Program-made: the position numbers and the translations under genes
Notes under the pieces: model-generated
The model's input: the letters and a program-made list of their open reading frames with translations, nothing else
The model's database searches: none
What the model was told of the DNA's origin: nothing
Assembly: GCA_937925655.1 (NCBI GenBank)
Contig: CALAMC010000064.1
Location: 13,179 to 77,178 of the forward strand
Source of the DNA: an uncultured candidate division Zixibacteria bacterium
Lineage (GTDB): Bacteria; Zixibacteria; MSB-5A5; GN15; PGXB01
DNA length: 64,000 nucleotides
Direction: 5' to 3'
In this document: positions 1-10,983 of the stretch, in pieces
Layout of the letters: each line of letters starts with the position of its first letter
Numbering within the stretch: position 1 is the stretch's first letter

Positions 1-351
1 ATCGGTTCTTATGAAAGCCGTCATCGTATTATTGAGCATATCACCGCGGCGATTCTGCCATGAGGCGGTGATATCAACCCGCCGCAAATGGCTGGATGAG
101 TTGGACACGGTCCAGGTTCGGGCGATATTGTCAACCGTATCGACGCCGTTGGTCAACAGCATTCCCGTCCGAAGCTCTTCCAGCTTTTCCTGCAAGAGCT
201 GGGTGGAACGGGTCGCCTGGTTGGACCAGTCGTTGCCATCGATAGCAATCATGGCCATATGCAATAGCATCAGTAGTGACACCGATAAAATAATGATGGC
301 AACCATGACTTCAAGGATCGTGAAGCCTTCTTCGGTTCTTAATTTTTTCAT
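1..351 (-). CDS. Type IV prepilin-like protein (PilV/GspI type), 3' part cut by window edge
   Basis: The 117 residues present begin MKKLRTEEGFTILEVMVAII, a textbook class III signal: a short charged leader, Gly just before the processing site, Phe+1, Glu+5, then a hydrophobic helix. Prepilin peptidase would cleave after that Gly. The product should be a minor pilin or pseudopilin of a type IV pilus or type II secretion system. The frame stays open to base 1, so the C-terminus lies outside the window. A GAGAGG ribosome binding site sits 8 nt before the ATG at 351. The short spacing of the LLQEKLEELRTG segment after the helix resembles PilV/GspI minor pilins, but the subtype is an inference. 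It is divergent from nfo. Confidence 0.8.
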   Translation of the reverse strand, partial: MKKLRTEEGFTILEVMVAIIILSVSLLMLLHMAMIAIDGNDWSNQATRSTQLLQEKLEELRTGMLLTNGVDTVDNIARTWTVSNSSSHLRRVDITASWQNRRGDMLNNTMTAFIRTD

Positions 352-725
352 ATTATAAACCTCTCGTAATTTTCTCCGGACTGATATGTTGAAAATGCCC
401 TGCCAATTTGAAACAATTGTCAACGCTCCTGCCTTTTTCATGAAAAATTCGACCCCGTGGTTTTGTAACTACTTGGAAATCAATAGCCTGCCAATGAACA
501 AAGAAAGTCGTGAAAAGCTTTGCGGGGGGTTTGGGCCGGCCAAAAATCGGCCGGAATTAAATTAACTTATGGGATTTGCCCCATATAGAATAGCTGAAAT
601 TCTAAGGCTAAAATGAGGGCCCGGAATAGTTAAATGGTTGGTTGCCGCAACGCAGTTTTATAGCTATAATATGAACCCGGCCCCATGGCCGGGGTTTGTT
701 CTGATTAAGGAAAGGAAAAAAATTA
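352..725. other. Divergent intergenic region between prepilin gene and nfo
   Basis: About 370 bases without a credible gene, presumably holding the promoters of both divergent genes. Two short hairpins are visible: CCGGCC/GGCCGG at 536-554 and an ATGGG/CCCAT stem at 569-586. The second is nearly identical (17 of 18 bases) to a hairpin after lipA at 54358-54375. A purine-rich ribosome binding site (AGGAAAGG) precedes the nfo ATG. No confident -35/-10 pair was identified. Confidence 0.4.
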
Positions 726-1598
726 ATGCTTCTTGGTTCACATATGTCGATTGCCGGCGGCGTTTTCAACGCCGTCAGGCTCGGGGCCTCGGCCGGGTGC
801 GATGTCGTCCAGATTTTTACCAAACAGCCCAATCAATGGCGCGCCAAGCCCCTGAACGATGAAGAAATAACGCTCTTCTTCGCGGCCCAGAAGGAAACCG
901 GAGTCAAAGCCGTTTGCGCTCACAACAGCTATCTGGTCAATTTTGCTTCCCCCGATGATGATCTCTGGGAAAAATCGTACGGCTCGATGAAGGAAGAATA
1001 TGAACGGTGCGCCATTCTCAAAATTCCCAATATCGTTATGCATCCCGGCTCACATGTCGGCTCCGGTGAAGAGGTCGGCCTGAAGAGAATCGCCCGCGCC
1101 CTCAATCGGCTGTTATCCGATCTGCCCGAGATCAAAACCGTCGTCTGTCTGGAAATAACCGCCGGGCAGGGAACCAACCTCGGTTATAAATTCGAACAGC
1201 TGGCCGCGATTATCGATATGGTTGAAGACAAAAACCGTATCGGAGTCTGCCTCGACTCCTGTCACCTGTTCGGCGCCGGGTACGCCATGCAATCAGAAAA
1301 AGAGTACAAGGCGACCATGAAGGAATTCAACGAACGGATCGGTTATAAATATCTCAAAGTGTATCATCTCAACGATTCCCTGAAACCGTTTGGCAAGCGC
1401 AAGGACCGTCACGAGCATATCGGCAAGGGGCAGATGGGTCTCGAACCGTTTCGGTTCATCATGAACGACAGCCGCCTTCGACGCGTCCCCAAAATACTGG
1501 AAACCCCCAAGGGTGAAGACTTGAAAGAAGACATCGAAAACCTGCAGACATTGCGATCATTGATTGAAGTGAAGGAAACACAGGATTCTGTGATATAA
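726..1598 (+). CDS. nfo: Endonuclease IV (apurinic/apyrimidinic endonuclease)
   Basis: 290 residues, the usual bacterial Nfo length. It cleaves the DNA backbone 5' to abasic sites in base excision repair, using three zinc ions. All nine expected metal ligands are in place: H66, H106, E143, D177, H180, H214, D227, H229 and E259. They lie in the family motifs GSHMSIAGG (N-terminus), HPGSHVG, CLDSCHLFGAGY and DRHEHIGKGQMG. The start ATG follows an AGGAAAGG ribosome binding site. The next gene begins 4 nt after the stop, so this heads a plus-strand operon with the YchF-like gene and lon. Confidence 0.96.
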   Translation: MLLGSHMSIAGGVFNAVRLGASAGCDVVQIFTKQPNQWRAKPLNDEEITLFFAAQKETGVKAVCAHNSYLVNFASPDDDLWEKSYGSMKEEYERCAILKIPNIVMHPGSHVGSGEEVGLKRIARALNRLLSDLPEIKTVVCLEITAGQGTNLGYKFEQLAAIIDMVEDKNRIGVCLDSCHLFGAGYAMQSEKEYKATMKEFNERIGYKYLKVYHLNDSLKPFGKRKDRHEHIGKGQMGLEPFRFIMNDSRLRRVPKILETPKGEDLKEDIENLQTLRSLIEVKETQDSVI

Positions 1599-1602
1599 AA
1601 TT

Positions 1603-2658
1603 ATGAAACTGGGAATAATCGGATTGCCCCAATCGGGCAAGACCTCTCTTTTCAATGCCGCCTCGGGGATGGCAGTGGAAGTCGGCGACTTTTCACAGAA
1701 GGAGCACCGGGCCATTATCAAAGTCCCCGACAGCCGTCTCGATAATCTGGTAACCATCGTCGCAACCCGCAAGAAAACCTATGCCGAAATCGAATTCCTC
1801 GATGCCGTCGCCTTCACCGGTAAGGGCAAACAGTCGGGCGGCGATTTGAGTATTCCGGCCGAACTGCGGCTGATGGATGCCTTTATTATCGTTCTCGATA
1901 ATTTCAGCGGCGAACGCAACCCCGAAAAGGACTTACAGACCATTGTCGAAGAAATGATTCTGGCCGATCTGGCCATCGTTGAAAATAATATCGAAAAAAT
2001 TGCCCGGCTGATCAAAGTCACCGGCAAAAGAGAACGAGCCCGGGAACTGGAACTTTTGGAAAAATGCCGGGATACTCTTAATGAAGAAAAGATGGTCGGC
2101 GAGCTTGATTTAAGCGATGAGGATTGGAAAACATTGCGCGGTTATGCCTTTTTGACCCAGAAGCCACAGCTTCTGGTTTTCAATATTTCCGAAGATAAAC
2201 TGGCCGATTTTGATAAGTTGTATTCTTATTATTCCAAATACAAGGCCGAAGGACGTCGTGATATCGCCGTCGTCTGCGCCCGCATCGAAATGGAACTGGC
2301 GGCTCTCCCGCCGGATGACCGCCGGGCTTTCCTCGATGATCTGGGCATCGAAAAGCCGGTCATCGATAAGGTCATTCAGCGTTCCTATACCCTGCTGGGG
2401 TTGATTTCATTTTTCACTGTCGGGGAGCCGGAGTGTCGGGCCTGGACCATTAAGAAAGGCTCGCCGGCGCCCAAAGCGGCCGGGGCTATTCACACCGATT
2501 TCGAACGCGGTTTCATCAAAGCGGAAGTGGCCACTTATGACGACTATATGATATATAAAACATTACCGGCGCTGAAAGCCGCCGCCAAACTTCACATTGA
2601 GGGCAAAGATTATATTGTCCAGGATGGCGATGTCATCCTGTTCAGATTTAACGTATAA
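1603..2658 (+). CDS. Divergent YchF/OLA1-type P-loop NTPase with TGS-like C-terminus
   Basis: 351 residues. The P-loop GLPQSGKTSLF (about residues 7-17) replaces the usual YchF GLPNVGKST, a hydrophobic G3 strand FLDAVAF follows, and NISE (about residue 203) matches the NxxE-type G4 motif by which YchF proteins prefer ATP over GTP. The C-terminal stretch (about 265-351), ending in YIVQDGDVILFRFNV, is typical of the YchF TGS/DUF933 region, which ends similarly in canonical proteins. YchF proteins bind ribosomes and influence stress responses. The G3 motif DxAG is not preserved (DAVA instead), and the switch-I region is unlike canonical YchF, so this is a divergent paralogue and its enzymatic activity is uncertain. 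It lies 4 nt after nfo and 26 nt before lon. Confidence 0.8.
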   Translation: MKLGIIGLPQSGKTSLFNAASGMAVEVGDFSQKEHRAIIKVPDSRLDNLVTIVATRKKTYAEIEFLDAVAFTGKGKQSGGDLSIPAELRLMDAFIIVLDNFSGERNPEKDLQTIVEEMILADLAIVENNIEKIARLIKVTGKRERARELELLEKCRDTLNEEKMVGELDLSDEDWKTLRGYAFLTQKPQLLVFNISEDKLADFDKLYSYYSKYKAEGRRDIAVVCARIEMELAALPPDDRRAFLDDLGIEKPVIDKVIQRSYTLLGLISFFTVGEPECRAWTIKKGSPAPKAAGAIHTDFERGFIKAEVATYDDYMIYKTLPALKAAAKLHIEGKDYIVQDGDVILFRFNV

Positions 2659-2684
2659 GTCCGAAAATTATAAGAAGGGTTGAT

Positions 2685-5047
<2,363 letters not shown>

Positions 5048-5051
<4 letters not shown>

Positions 5052-6604
5052 AGCTGGTGACCGCCGAACAGATGCGCGCCGTGGACCGCGAAGCCATCGA
5101 TAACCGCGGCATTCCCGGGCCGGAACTGATGGAAAATGCCGGGCGGAGTATCGCCGAGCGCATCCGTGATGATATTCTGCTCAACGCGGACGGTCAAAGA
5201 GTCGCCATCTTCTGCGGCAAAGGAAACAACGGCGGCGATGGTTTCGTGGTCGGGCGGTATCTTCATGAGTCCGGCGCCAAAGTTACGATCTATTTCCCCG
5301 GCCCTCCGGAGAACCTTTCGCACGATGCAAAATTGAATTATGACCGGGCTTTCCAGAAAGGCGTGGCGATTGTTGAGATTCTCAAACCCGAGGAATTGCC
5401 GAAAACCTTATCCGCCGACCTCGTCGTCGACGCCGTTTTCGGCACCGGTTTTTCCGGTGCTCCCCGCGGCCTTTTGGCCGATTTCATCGAGGGCATCAAT
5501 AAAAGCAATCTCCCCGTGGTTGCCGTCGATTGCCCGTCAGGCCTGAACGTCGATACCGGAAGATTTGAAGGTCCCGTCACCGATGCCGATTACACCTATA
5601 CGCTGGCTCTTCCCAAAATTGGTTTGTTCTATTCGCCGGGAAGGGAAAAGGCCGGGATTGTTGAAGTGGTCCCGATCGGTATCCCCGACGATATTATTGA
5701 TAACTTTCATTTCACCGAAAATTTGATCACCCCGGAAATGGTGGCCAAAAAACTGCCACATAGAAAACCCGACGGCCACAAAGGCGATTTCGGCAGGCTG
5801 TTCATTCTGGCGGGTTCCACCGGGCTGACCGGGGCGGCGACCTTGTCCGCCGTGGCGGCGGCGCGCTCCGGTATCGGACTGGTGACGGTCGGTTGTCCCC
5901 GAAGCCTTAATCCGATTCTGGAAGTCAAACTGACCGAAGCCATGACGTTCCCCTTGCCCGACGTCGGCCAGAAGGGGTGCCTGGCCCTGCGCGGTCTGGG
6001 TGAAATCAGGAGCTGGCTGAATAAAGCCGATGCCGCCGTGATCGGCCCGGGATTGGGCGGACACCGCGACACGGTCATGCTGATGCACCGTCTGATCGAA
6101 AAACTGGATAAACCGGTCATTATCGATGCCGACGGTCTTAATGCCTTCGCCAAAAACCGGGAGCCGCTCAAAGGCTGTCACCCCGAACTGGTTTTGACGC
6201 CTCATCCGGGCGAATTACGGCGATTGATCGACGAGGATATACCCGAGGCACTGTTTCAATTGTACGGTCTATTGAGAAATTATGCCCATAAGTACAACGC
6301 CGTGATAGTTTTCAAGGGCTCCCCGACTGTCATTGTCGAACCGGGCGGACAACTGTATCTCAACCCGACCGGTAACGACGGCATGGCCACCGGTGGTACG
6401 GGCGATGTGTTGTCCGGGATGATCGGCGCGTTTCTGGCGCAAGGACTGTCACCGCTCGACAGCGCCGTCTGCGCCGTGTATTTGCACGGCTTGTCTGGTG
6501 ATTTGGCCGCCGCCGAGCTGGGCCATCGCTCACTTGTCGCCGGGGACCTGATCGATTTTCTTCATGAGGCGTTCTGGCTGGTTGAATCGTCAGGTTACTA
6601 TTAA
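5048..6604 (+). CDS. nnrD: Bifunctional NAD(P)H-hydrate epimerase / ADP-dependent NAD(P)H-hydrate dehydratase
   Basis: 518 residues with two fused enzymes. The N-terminal half (about 1-215) is the YjeF_N epimerase, with GKGNNGGDGFVVGRYL, interconverting the R and S forms of hydrated NAD(P)H. The C-terminal half (about 225-515) is the ribokinase-like dehydratase (carbohydrate kinase/YjeF_C), with LTPHPGELRRL and the GTGDVLSG anion-hole motif; it restores NAD(P)H using ADP. Together they form a cytosolic metabolite-repair system. The ATG overlaps the lon stop codon (ATGA). The gene is often called nnr or yjeF; the symbol nnrD strictly names the C-terminal activity. Confidence 0.95.
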
Positions 6605-6655
6605 ACATTTTCCCGGGCGGCGCGTAATATCGAAAAAAACATGAGGGAATATTGA

Positions 6656-7660
6656 GTGGAAATTCTCATTATCGGCGGAACCCGTTTTCTGGGACGATAT
6701 CTGGTCGAATCCGCTCGCGCGCGCGGTCACGTCCTGACCTTGTTCAACCGGGGCCAGAGCAATCCCGATCTTTTCAGGGAGATTAAAAGTTATCATGGCC
6801 ATCGTGACGGCGGCCTTGACGTCCTGTCCGACGGACGATGGGATGCCGTTATCGATACCTGCGGATACTTTCCGCGCATCGTACAGCAGGCGGCCGATAT
6901 TCTGAAAAATCGGGCCGGGCAATATACGTTTATTTCGACTATATCGGTTTATGAGGATTTAAGCCGTCCCGGTTTCGACGAATCCTCCCCGGTCGGAACC
7001 ATTGATGATACAACTAAAGAAGAAATCACCGAGGAAACCTACGGGCCTTACAAGGCCATCTGCGAATCCATAATCCAGAAAGCTTTCCCCGGCAAAGCCC
7101 TGATTATCCGTCCGGGACTGATTGTCGGGCCGCATGACCTGTCGGATCGGTTCACGTACTGGGTGACCCGCTGCGCCCGTGGGGGAGATATGCTCCTGCC
7201 GAAACCGGAAGACCGCGAATTTCAGTATATCGACGTGCGCGACCTGGCCGACTGGACCATAACCATGATCGAAAACGGTGCCGACGGCACCTTCAACGCC
7301 ACCGGACCTGACTTCACTCTGACCATGAAAAAATTTATCGGCGTCTGCAAAACCGTTACCGGCTCGCGCCCGGAAACATACTGGGTGGACGAGCAATTCC
7401 TCATCGACCATGACATTGCGCCCTGGACCGAATTACCGCTCTGGATTACCGATGAAAAATTTCTGGGGATGCTGCAAGTCGATGTCTCCAAAGCTCAAAA
7501 AGCCGGGTTGACATACCGTCCCTTGATTGATACCATCAAAGATACCTATGAATGGGCCCGGACACGCCCCGCCGATTATAAACCCCGCGCCGGCCTCGAC
7601 CCCGATAAAGAGGCCAAAGTGCTGGAAGCCTGGTTCAAAAGGGGAGACGTCAAAGCCTGA
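6656..7660 (+). CDS. NAD-dependent epimerase/dehydratase family protein (atypical extended SDR)
   Basis: 334 residues starting with the dinucleotide-binding sequence EILIIGGTRFLGRYLVE, which is the GGTRFLG variant of the SDR GxxGxxG motif. Other marks are the NRG at the end of beta-2 (FNRGQSN), WDAVIDTCGY, and FISTISVYEDL, where Ser and Tyr occupy the catalytic SDR region. The segment YGPYKAICE probably carries the active Tyr-Lys (YxxxK). This subgroup resembles CSP41-like/isoflavone-reductase-like SDRs often annotated only as epimerase; the substrate is unknown. The start is GTG at 6656, seven bases after a GAGGGA site; no ATG is positioned better. It lies 51 nt after nnrD, probably at the end of the operon. 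Confidence 0.82.
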   Translation: MEILIIGGTRFLGRYLVESARARGHVLTLFNRGQSNPDLFREIKSYHGHRDGGLDVLSDGRWDAVIDTCGYFPRIVQQAADILKNRAGQYTFISTISVYEDLSRPGFDESSPVGTIDDTTKEEITEETYGPYKAICESIIQKAFPGKALIIRPGLIVGPHDLSDRFTYWVTRCARGGDMLLPKPEDREFQYIDVRDLADWTITMIENGADGTFNATGPDFTLTMKKFIGVCKTVTGSRPETYWVDEQFLIDHDIAPWTELPLWITDEKFLGMLQVDVSKAQKAGLTYRPLIDTIKDTYEWARTRPADYKPRAGLDPDKEAKVLEAWFKRGDVKA

Positions 7661-7667
7661 CGGCCGA

Positions 7668-8531
7668 TCAGGCGAGGTGCCGGGCCAGCCAGTCCCGCCG
7701 GTGTATATCGATCTGCTTGTACGTCCCGTCTTTGAGCGCTACATGCGTCCCGCCTTCGATCCTGATGTACTTATGCGGAACGTCATGTTCTTTTAACTTT
7801 TCCACCAGCAGTTCGGATTGCTCGATCGGGACCACATTGTCCCGGTCACCGTGCATGATAAGAATCGGGCAGCTTTTGGAGTATTTATGAACCAGTTGAG
7901 TCGCGGAAAGCTCCTCCAGCCGGGTGTTTCTTTCCGCATCTGAAAGCCGGCCGAAATGGCGATCGATAATTTTGCCGAAATCCGGCCTGACCTGCACAAG
8001 GTGCTTTAAATCCGTAATCCCGGCGTGAACCATGGCGCATTTGAAATCATGTTTGCGCGCCAGAGCCCGATAGGTGTTCATGCCGCCCCGGCTGGGACCT
8101 TCGATGGCCGTTCGCCTCACGTCACATTCAGGCAGGTTTCCCGCGACATGCACCATATTCATGATATCTTGCAAATCGTCGCCGCCCCAGTCTTCAATGC
8201 CTTCGCCGTGACGATTGCCGCGGTACTGCGTCGCCAGGACCACATAGCCCCATATGGCCGTCGAAGCCAGAATCAAATACGCCGTCAGATCGCTTAACGC
8301 CCCGTTTTCGCCATAACCACCCCGGTTCCAGATCAGAACCGGATAGGTCCCTTGCGCCACGGGCCGTGCCATATACCCGCGCACCAGCAGTCCGTCGGAG
8401 AGGTAACCGATCCTTTCCACGATGGTTTTATCAAACAGGCTATTATCATATAATTTCCCGACGATACTGCAGGCATGGCCCTTGAGTTTCACCCTTTCGC
8501 GCAACCTGATTATTCCGTCGGTGATCGGCAT
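7668..8531 (-). CDS. Alpha/beta hydrolase, prolyl-oligopeptidase (S9)-like
   Basis: 287 residues with a complete alpha/beta hydrolase triad. The nucleophile Ser lies in the elbow EGPSRGGMNTY, the acid in MHGDRDNVVP and the histidine in GGTHVAL. An oxyanion segment WNRGGYGENG precedes them. The arrangement matches S9/dienelactone-hydrolase-like enzymes, so a peptidase or esterase role is likely, but no substrate can be named. No signal peptide is visible, so it is probably cytosolic. It starts 6 nt after the stop of the omptin-like gene and lacks a good ribosome binding site of its own, suggesting coupling. It converges with the epimerase gene on the other strand. Confidence 0.8.
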   Translation of the reverse strand: MPITDGIIRLRERVKLKGHACSIVGKLYDNSLFDKTIVERIGYLSDGLLVRGYMARPVAQGTYPVLIWNRGGYGENGALSDLTAYLILASTAIWGYVVLATQYRGNRHGEGIEDWGGDDLQDIMNMVHVAGNLPECDVRRTAIEGPSRGGMNTYRALARKHDFKCAMVHAGITDLKHLVQVRPDFGKIIDRHFGRLSDAERNTRLEELSATQLVHKYSKSCPILIMHGDRDNVVPIEQSELLVEKLKEHDVPHKYIRIEGGTHVALKDGTYKQIDIHRRDWLARHLA

Positions 8532-8537
8532 GATGAT

Positions 8538-9512
8538 TTAAAGAGGAATACCCAGTTCAAGCCCGATACGATATACCAGACTGCGGACGTCGTGCGGCAG
8601 GCCGGAAAGAGAATCGCCGGTGTCGTCATAACCTTCCGAAGCCGGGTCATCGCCGTACCATTTTTGTGTCTGATTGCCGGAAGCTTTGAAATAGTGCACG
8701 TCGGCCGTGACTTCTATGTACGGTCGTTTAAAATTATGGGAATTACCGAGATAGCGGCGAATGTTGAAATCGGCTTTGAGACCGAACCCGGTCCCGTTGG
8801 CGGTGGCCCTTTTGAGGCGAAGGACATGGTCGTCATCATCGGAGAAGAATACCGCCCCGGCTCCGGCGCTAAACTCCGTCCGCCAGTCGCCGCCCGGTTG
8901 CCATCGTTCAAATTGCATGGCGGCGCGCGGAAAATAATAATTTATTACATAAAGTATGCCCGTTTCCGTCCCACGAAAATAATGAGGCACTCCTCCCACA
9001 AGTTGCCAGCCCGCATAATCTATGATTTCAAAATCGTAATGATAATAATCGAATCCAAGCTGGAAATAGACAGCAATCGCACCGGAGTGGAGTTTTTTGG
9101 ATACCGATGTTTCCAGCGCCAGCGACGATAACTTTGAATTCGATTCGGTGTAACTGAATTTGGTCAGAGGTTCATTGTATACTGCTTCCCAATCGTGGTC
9201 ATACATCTTGCCCGAGGGATCATTCATGTTGGTCACAAGCATGGCGTCGATTTTCCAGTCCTCCACGTAATCATGACTGCCGGTCAAAGTCGCCTTCAAA
9301 CCCAAAAACGAAGTCCCCAGTGGAAATTCTAAAAGACTGCGAACCCGATAAGGCACCCCTTCATTGACATACCGCAAATCCATTTCATATTCGGTATATC
9401 CGAAATTCATCCCGCCCGCCGGGGTAATTTCCAGAGAAATTCCATCCTGCGCCGATATGGCGCTTCCGATTATCAGCCAAAGAACCGCAAACAATGGTGT
9501 ATATGTTTTCAT
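8538..9512 (-). CDS. Omptin-like outer-membrane beta-barrel (possible outer-membrane protease)
   Basis: 324 residues with a signal peptide (MKTYTPLFAVLWLIIGSAISA) and alternating hydrophobic/aromatic strands of an outer-membrane barrel. The segment GKMYDHDW (D105, D107) matches the MxDxDW motif that carries the catalytic Asp pair of OmpT. DDDDHV (D227, H229) sits where omptins have the D-x-H pair, again after about 120 residues. FSYTESNSKL after the first motif also resembles omptins. Omptins cleave peptides at the cell surface and need lipopolysaccharide. The match to family motifs is by eye and the overall identity is low, so activity is an inference. It follows the M16 operon after a terminator hairpin. 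Confidence 0.62.
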   Translation of the reverse strand: MKTYTPLFAVLWLIIGSAISAQDGISLEITPAGGMNFGYTEYEMDLRYVNEGVPYRVRSLLEFPLGTSFLGLKATLTGSHDYVEDWKIDAMLVTNMNDPSGKMYDHDWEAVYNEPLTKFSYTESNSKLSSLALETSVSKKLHSGAIAVYFQLGFDYYHYDFEIIDYAGWQLVGGVPHYFRGTETGILYVINYYFPRAAMQFERWQPGGDWRTEFSAGAGAVFFSDDDDHVLRLKRATANGTGFGLKADFNIRRYLGNSHNFKRPYIEVTADVHYFKASGNQTQKWYGDDPASEGYDDTGDSLSGLPHDVRSLVYRIGLELGIPL

Positions 9513-9532
9513 TGTCCGTAATAATACAAAAA

Positions 9533-9562
9533 ATGCCGCCGAAGTTCCAGCCCCGGCGGCAT
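9533..9562 (-). terminator. Intrinsic terminator after the M16 operon
   Basis: A perfect 9-bp stem, ATGCCGCCG (9533-9541) with CGGCGGCAT (9554-9562), followed on the minus strand by TTTTTTG. It lies between the M16 gene ending at 9583 and the omptin-like gene starting at 9512, so it should end the secA-HAD-M16 transcript or reduce read-through. Confidence 0.75.
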
Positions 9563-9582
9563 CTTTTTAATTTGCCGCGTTG

Positions 9583-10983
9583 TTATTCTATATCCATCGA
9601 AACTTTCGTAACCGGGCCGAAATTGCTCATTGGCTGATCGAACAACGCTTCGTTGCCCGTAATCACAATTACCATATGTTCGGGGTCGAGATACTGCGTC
9701 GCCACCCGGCGGCAGTCCTCAAGCGTCACCGCCTGATAAGCCGCCATGTCGCGCTCAAGCTGGTCGGGCGGAAAACCCTGAAGCTCCAGCAGGGCGCGGG
9801 CGTTGGCGATTTCATCGGGTCGATCATAATTAAACACGAAGGAATTGATTATCGACTCCTTGGCCATAATCATCTCGTCTTCGGTAATGCCGTTCTGCTT
9901 GATCTCCTTGATAATGTCCGTGATTTTGGTCAGGGCCTGCCCCATCGCGTCGGCCCGGGTCTGGCAATAAGCAAACAGGTTTCCGGTGAGGGGACGGTTA
10001 TAAAGATAAGTCCCGACATTGTACGCCAGCCCGGCGTTGGTCCGGACTTCAAGCATGATGCGCGATGTGAAACCGCCGCCGCCCAGGGCGAAATTGAGAA
10101 CCTCCATGGCGAAGCGGTCGGGGTGATGCGTATCAAGGCAGAGATGTCCCAGCCGCAATTGCGCCTGGTTAATATCCCGTTCGGCGTAATAGACGCCCGG
10201 CTTGAATTGAGGCGCGGCTTTGGCAACCGGTTCTATTTTACCCCCGGTTTTTTTCCATCCCGAAAAATTGGTCTTCAACAGCGCTTTGACTTCTTTAAGG
10301 GTCAAATCCCCGGCGATGGCCATGATACAATTATCGGGAGCATAAAATCTGGCATAGTGACTTCCAATATCATTTCCCGTTATATTGTCGATAGTTTTCA
10401 ACGAGGGGAAATAGCCGTAGGGATGTCCGCGATACACCTGCTGGTAAAACACCCGTCGCGTGACGTTTCCCGGATTGTCATTCTGCCGTCTGATTTGCTC
10501 TTTGCGGTTGGATACTTCCAGCGCCATCTTGGAACTGTCGAACCGCGGTTTGGTAATGATGTCGGAATACATCGCGAATCCTGCCGCCACGTCCTTCTTG
10601 AGCGAAGAATAGCCGACATTCAAATAGTCCGAACCGGATGAGCTCGATATCGAGGCGGCCATGAAGTCGAGGTCAAAATCGACCTGGTCGGGCGTACGCG
10701 TTCCCGCTCCGCCGGAGCGCATCAACGCCGCCGTAAGGGAGGCCAGGCCGATTTTATCGGCCGGGTCATAAACATCCCCGCCGCGAAAATAAGCCGTCGC
10801 CATAACCACCGGCAATTCATGATATTCATAAAAATAAACGACCATGCCGTTGTCGGTTTCAAACCGCACCGGATCGGTCGGCTTGAATTCCAGCGGCGGG
10901 AATTTCATGTCGCGTGGATTGACCGCAAAAATCGAGGCCGCCAGCACGGTCAGCCCAACCATAATCATTAAGCGCTTTTTCAC
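9583..10983 (-). CDS. M16 family metallopeptidase-like protein, non-catalytic subunit
   Basis: 466 residues with a signal peptide. The sequence has the two M16 (pitrilysin/processing peptidase) domains, but the zinc motif HxxEH is missing: at that position it reads GLASLTAALMRSGG. The second half has the Arg/Tyr-containing region YNVGTYLYNRPLTGNLFAY, typical of the partner subunit in two-gene M16 enzymes. In known heterodimers the zinc subunit and the R/Y subunit together form the active clamshell, so this should pair with the product of the upstream gene, whose stop overlaps this start by 4 nt (ATGA). The complex would work in the periplasm or be membrane-attached and degrade peptides. A terminator follows. 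Confidence 0.9.
   Translation of the reverse strand: MKKRLMIMVGLTVLAASIFAVNPRDMKFPPLEFKPTDPVRFETDNGMVVYFYEYHELPVVMATAYFRGGDVYDPADKIGLASLTAALMRSGGAGTRTPDQVDFDLDFMAASISSSSGSDYLNVGYSSLKKDVAAGFAMYSDIITKPRFDSSKMALEVSNRKEQIRRQNDNPGNVTRRVFYQQVYRGHPYGYFPSLKTIDNITGNDIGSHYARFYAPDNCIMAIAGDLTLKEVKALLKTNFSGWKKTGGKIEPVAKAAPQFKPGVYYAERDINQAQLRLGHLCLDTHHPDRFAMEVLNFALGGGGFTSRIMLEVRTNAGLAYNVGTYLYNRPLTGNLFAYCQTRADAMGQALTKITDIIKEIKQNGITEDEMIMAKESIINSFVFNYDRPDEIANARALLELQGFPPDQLERDMAAYQAVTLEDCRRVATQYLDPEHMVIVITGNEALFDQPMSNFGPVTKVSMDIE

Noticed and set aside
9580..10641. 353-codon plus-strand frame opposite the M16 subunit
   Set aside because: Shadow of the M16 gene; translated sequence is low-quality and lacks a start signal.
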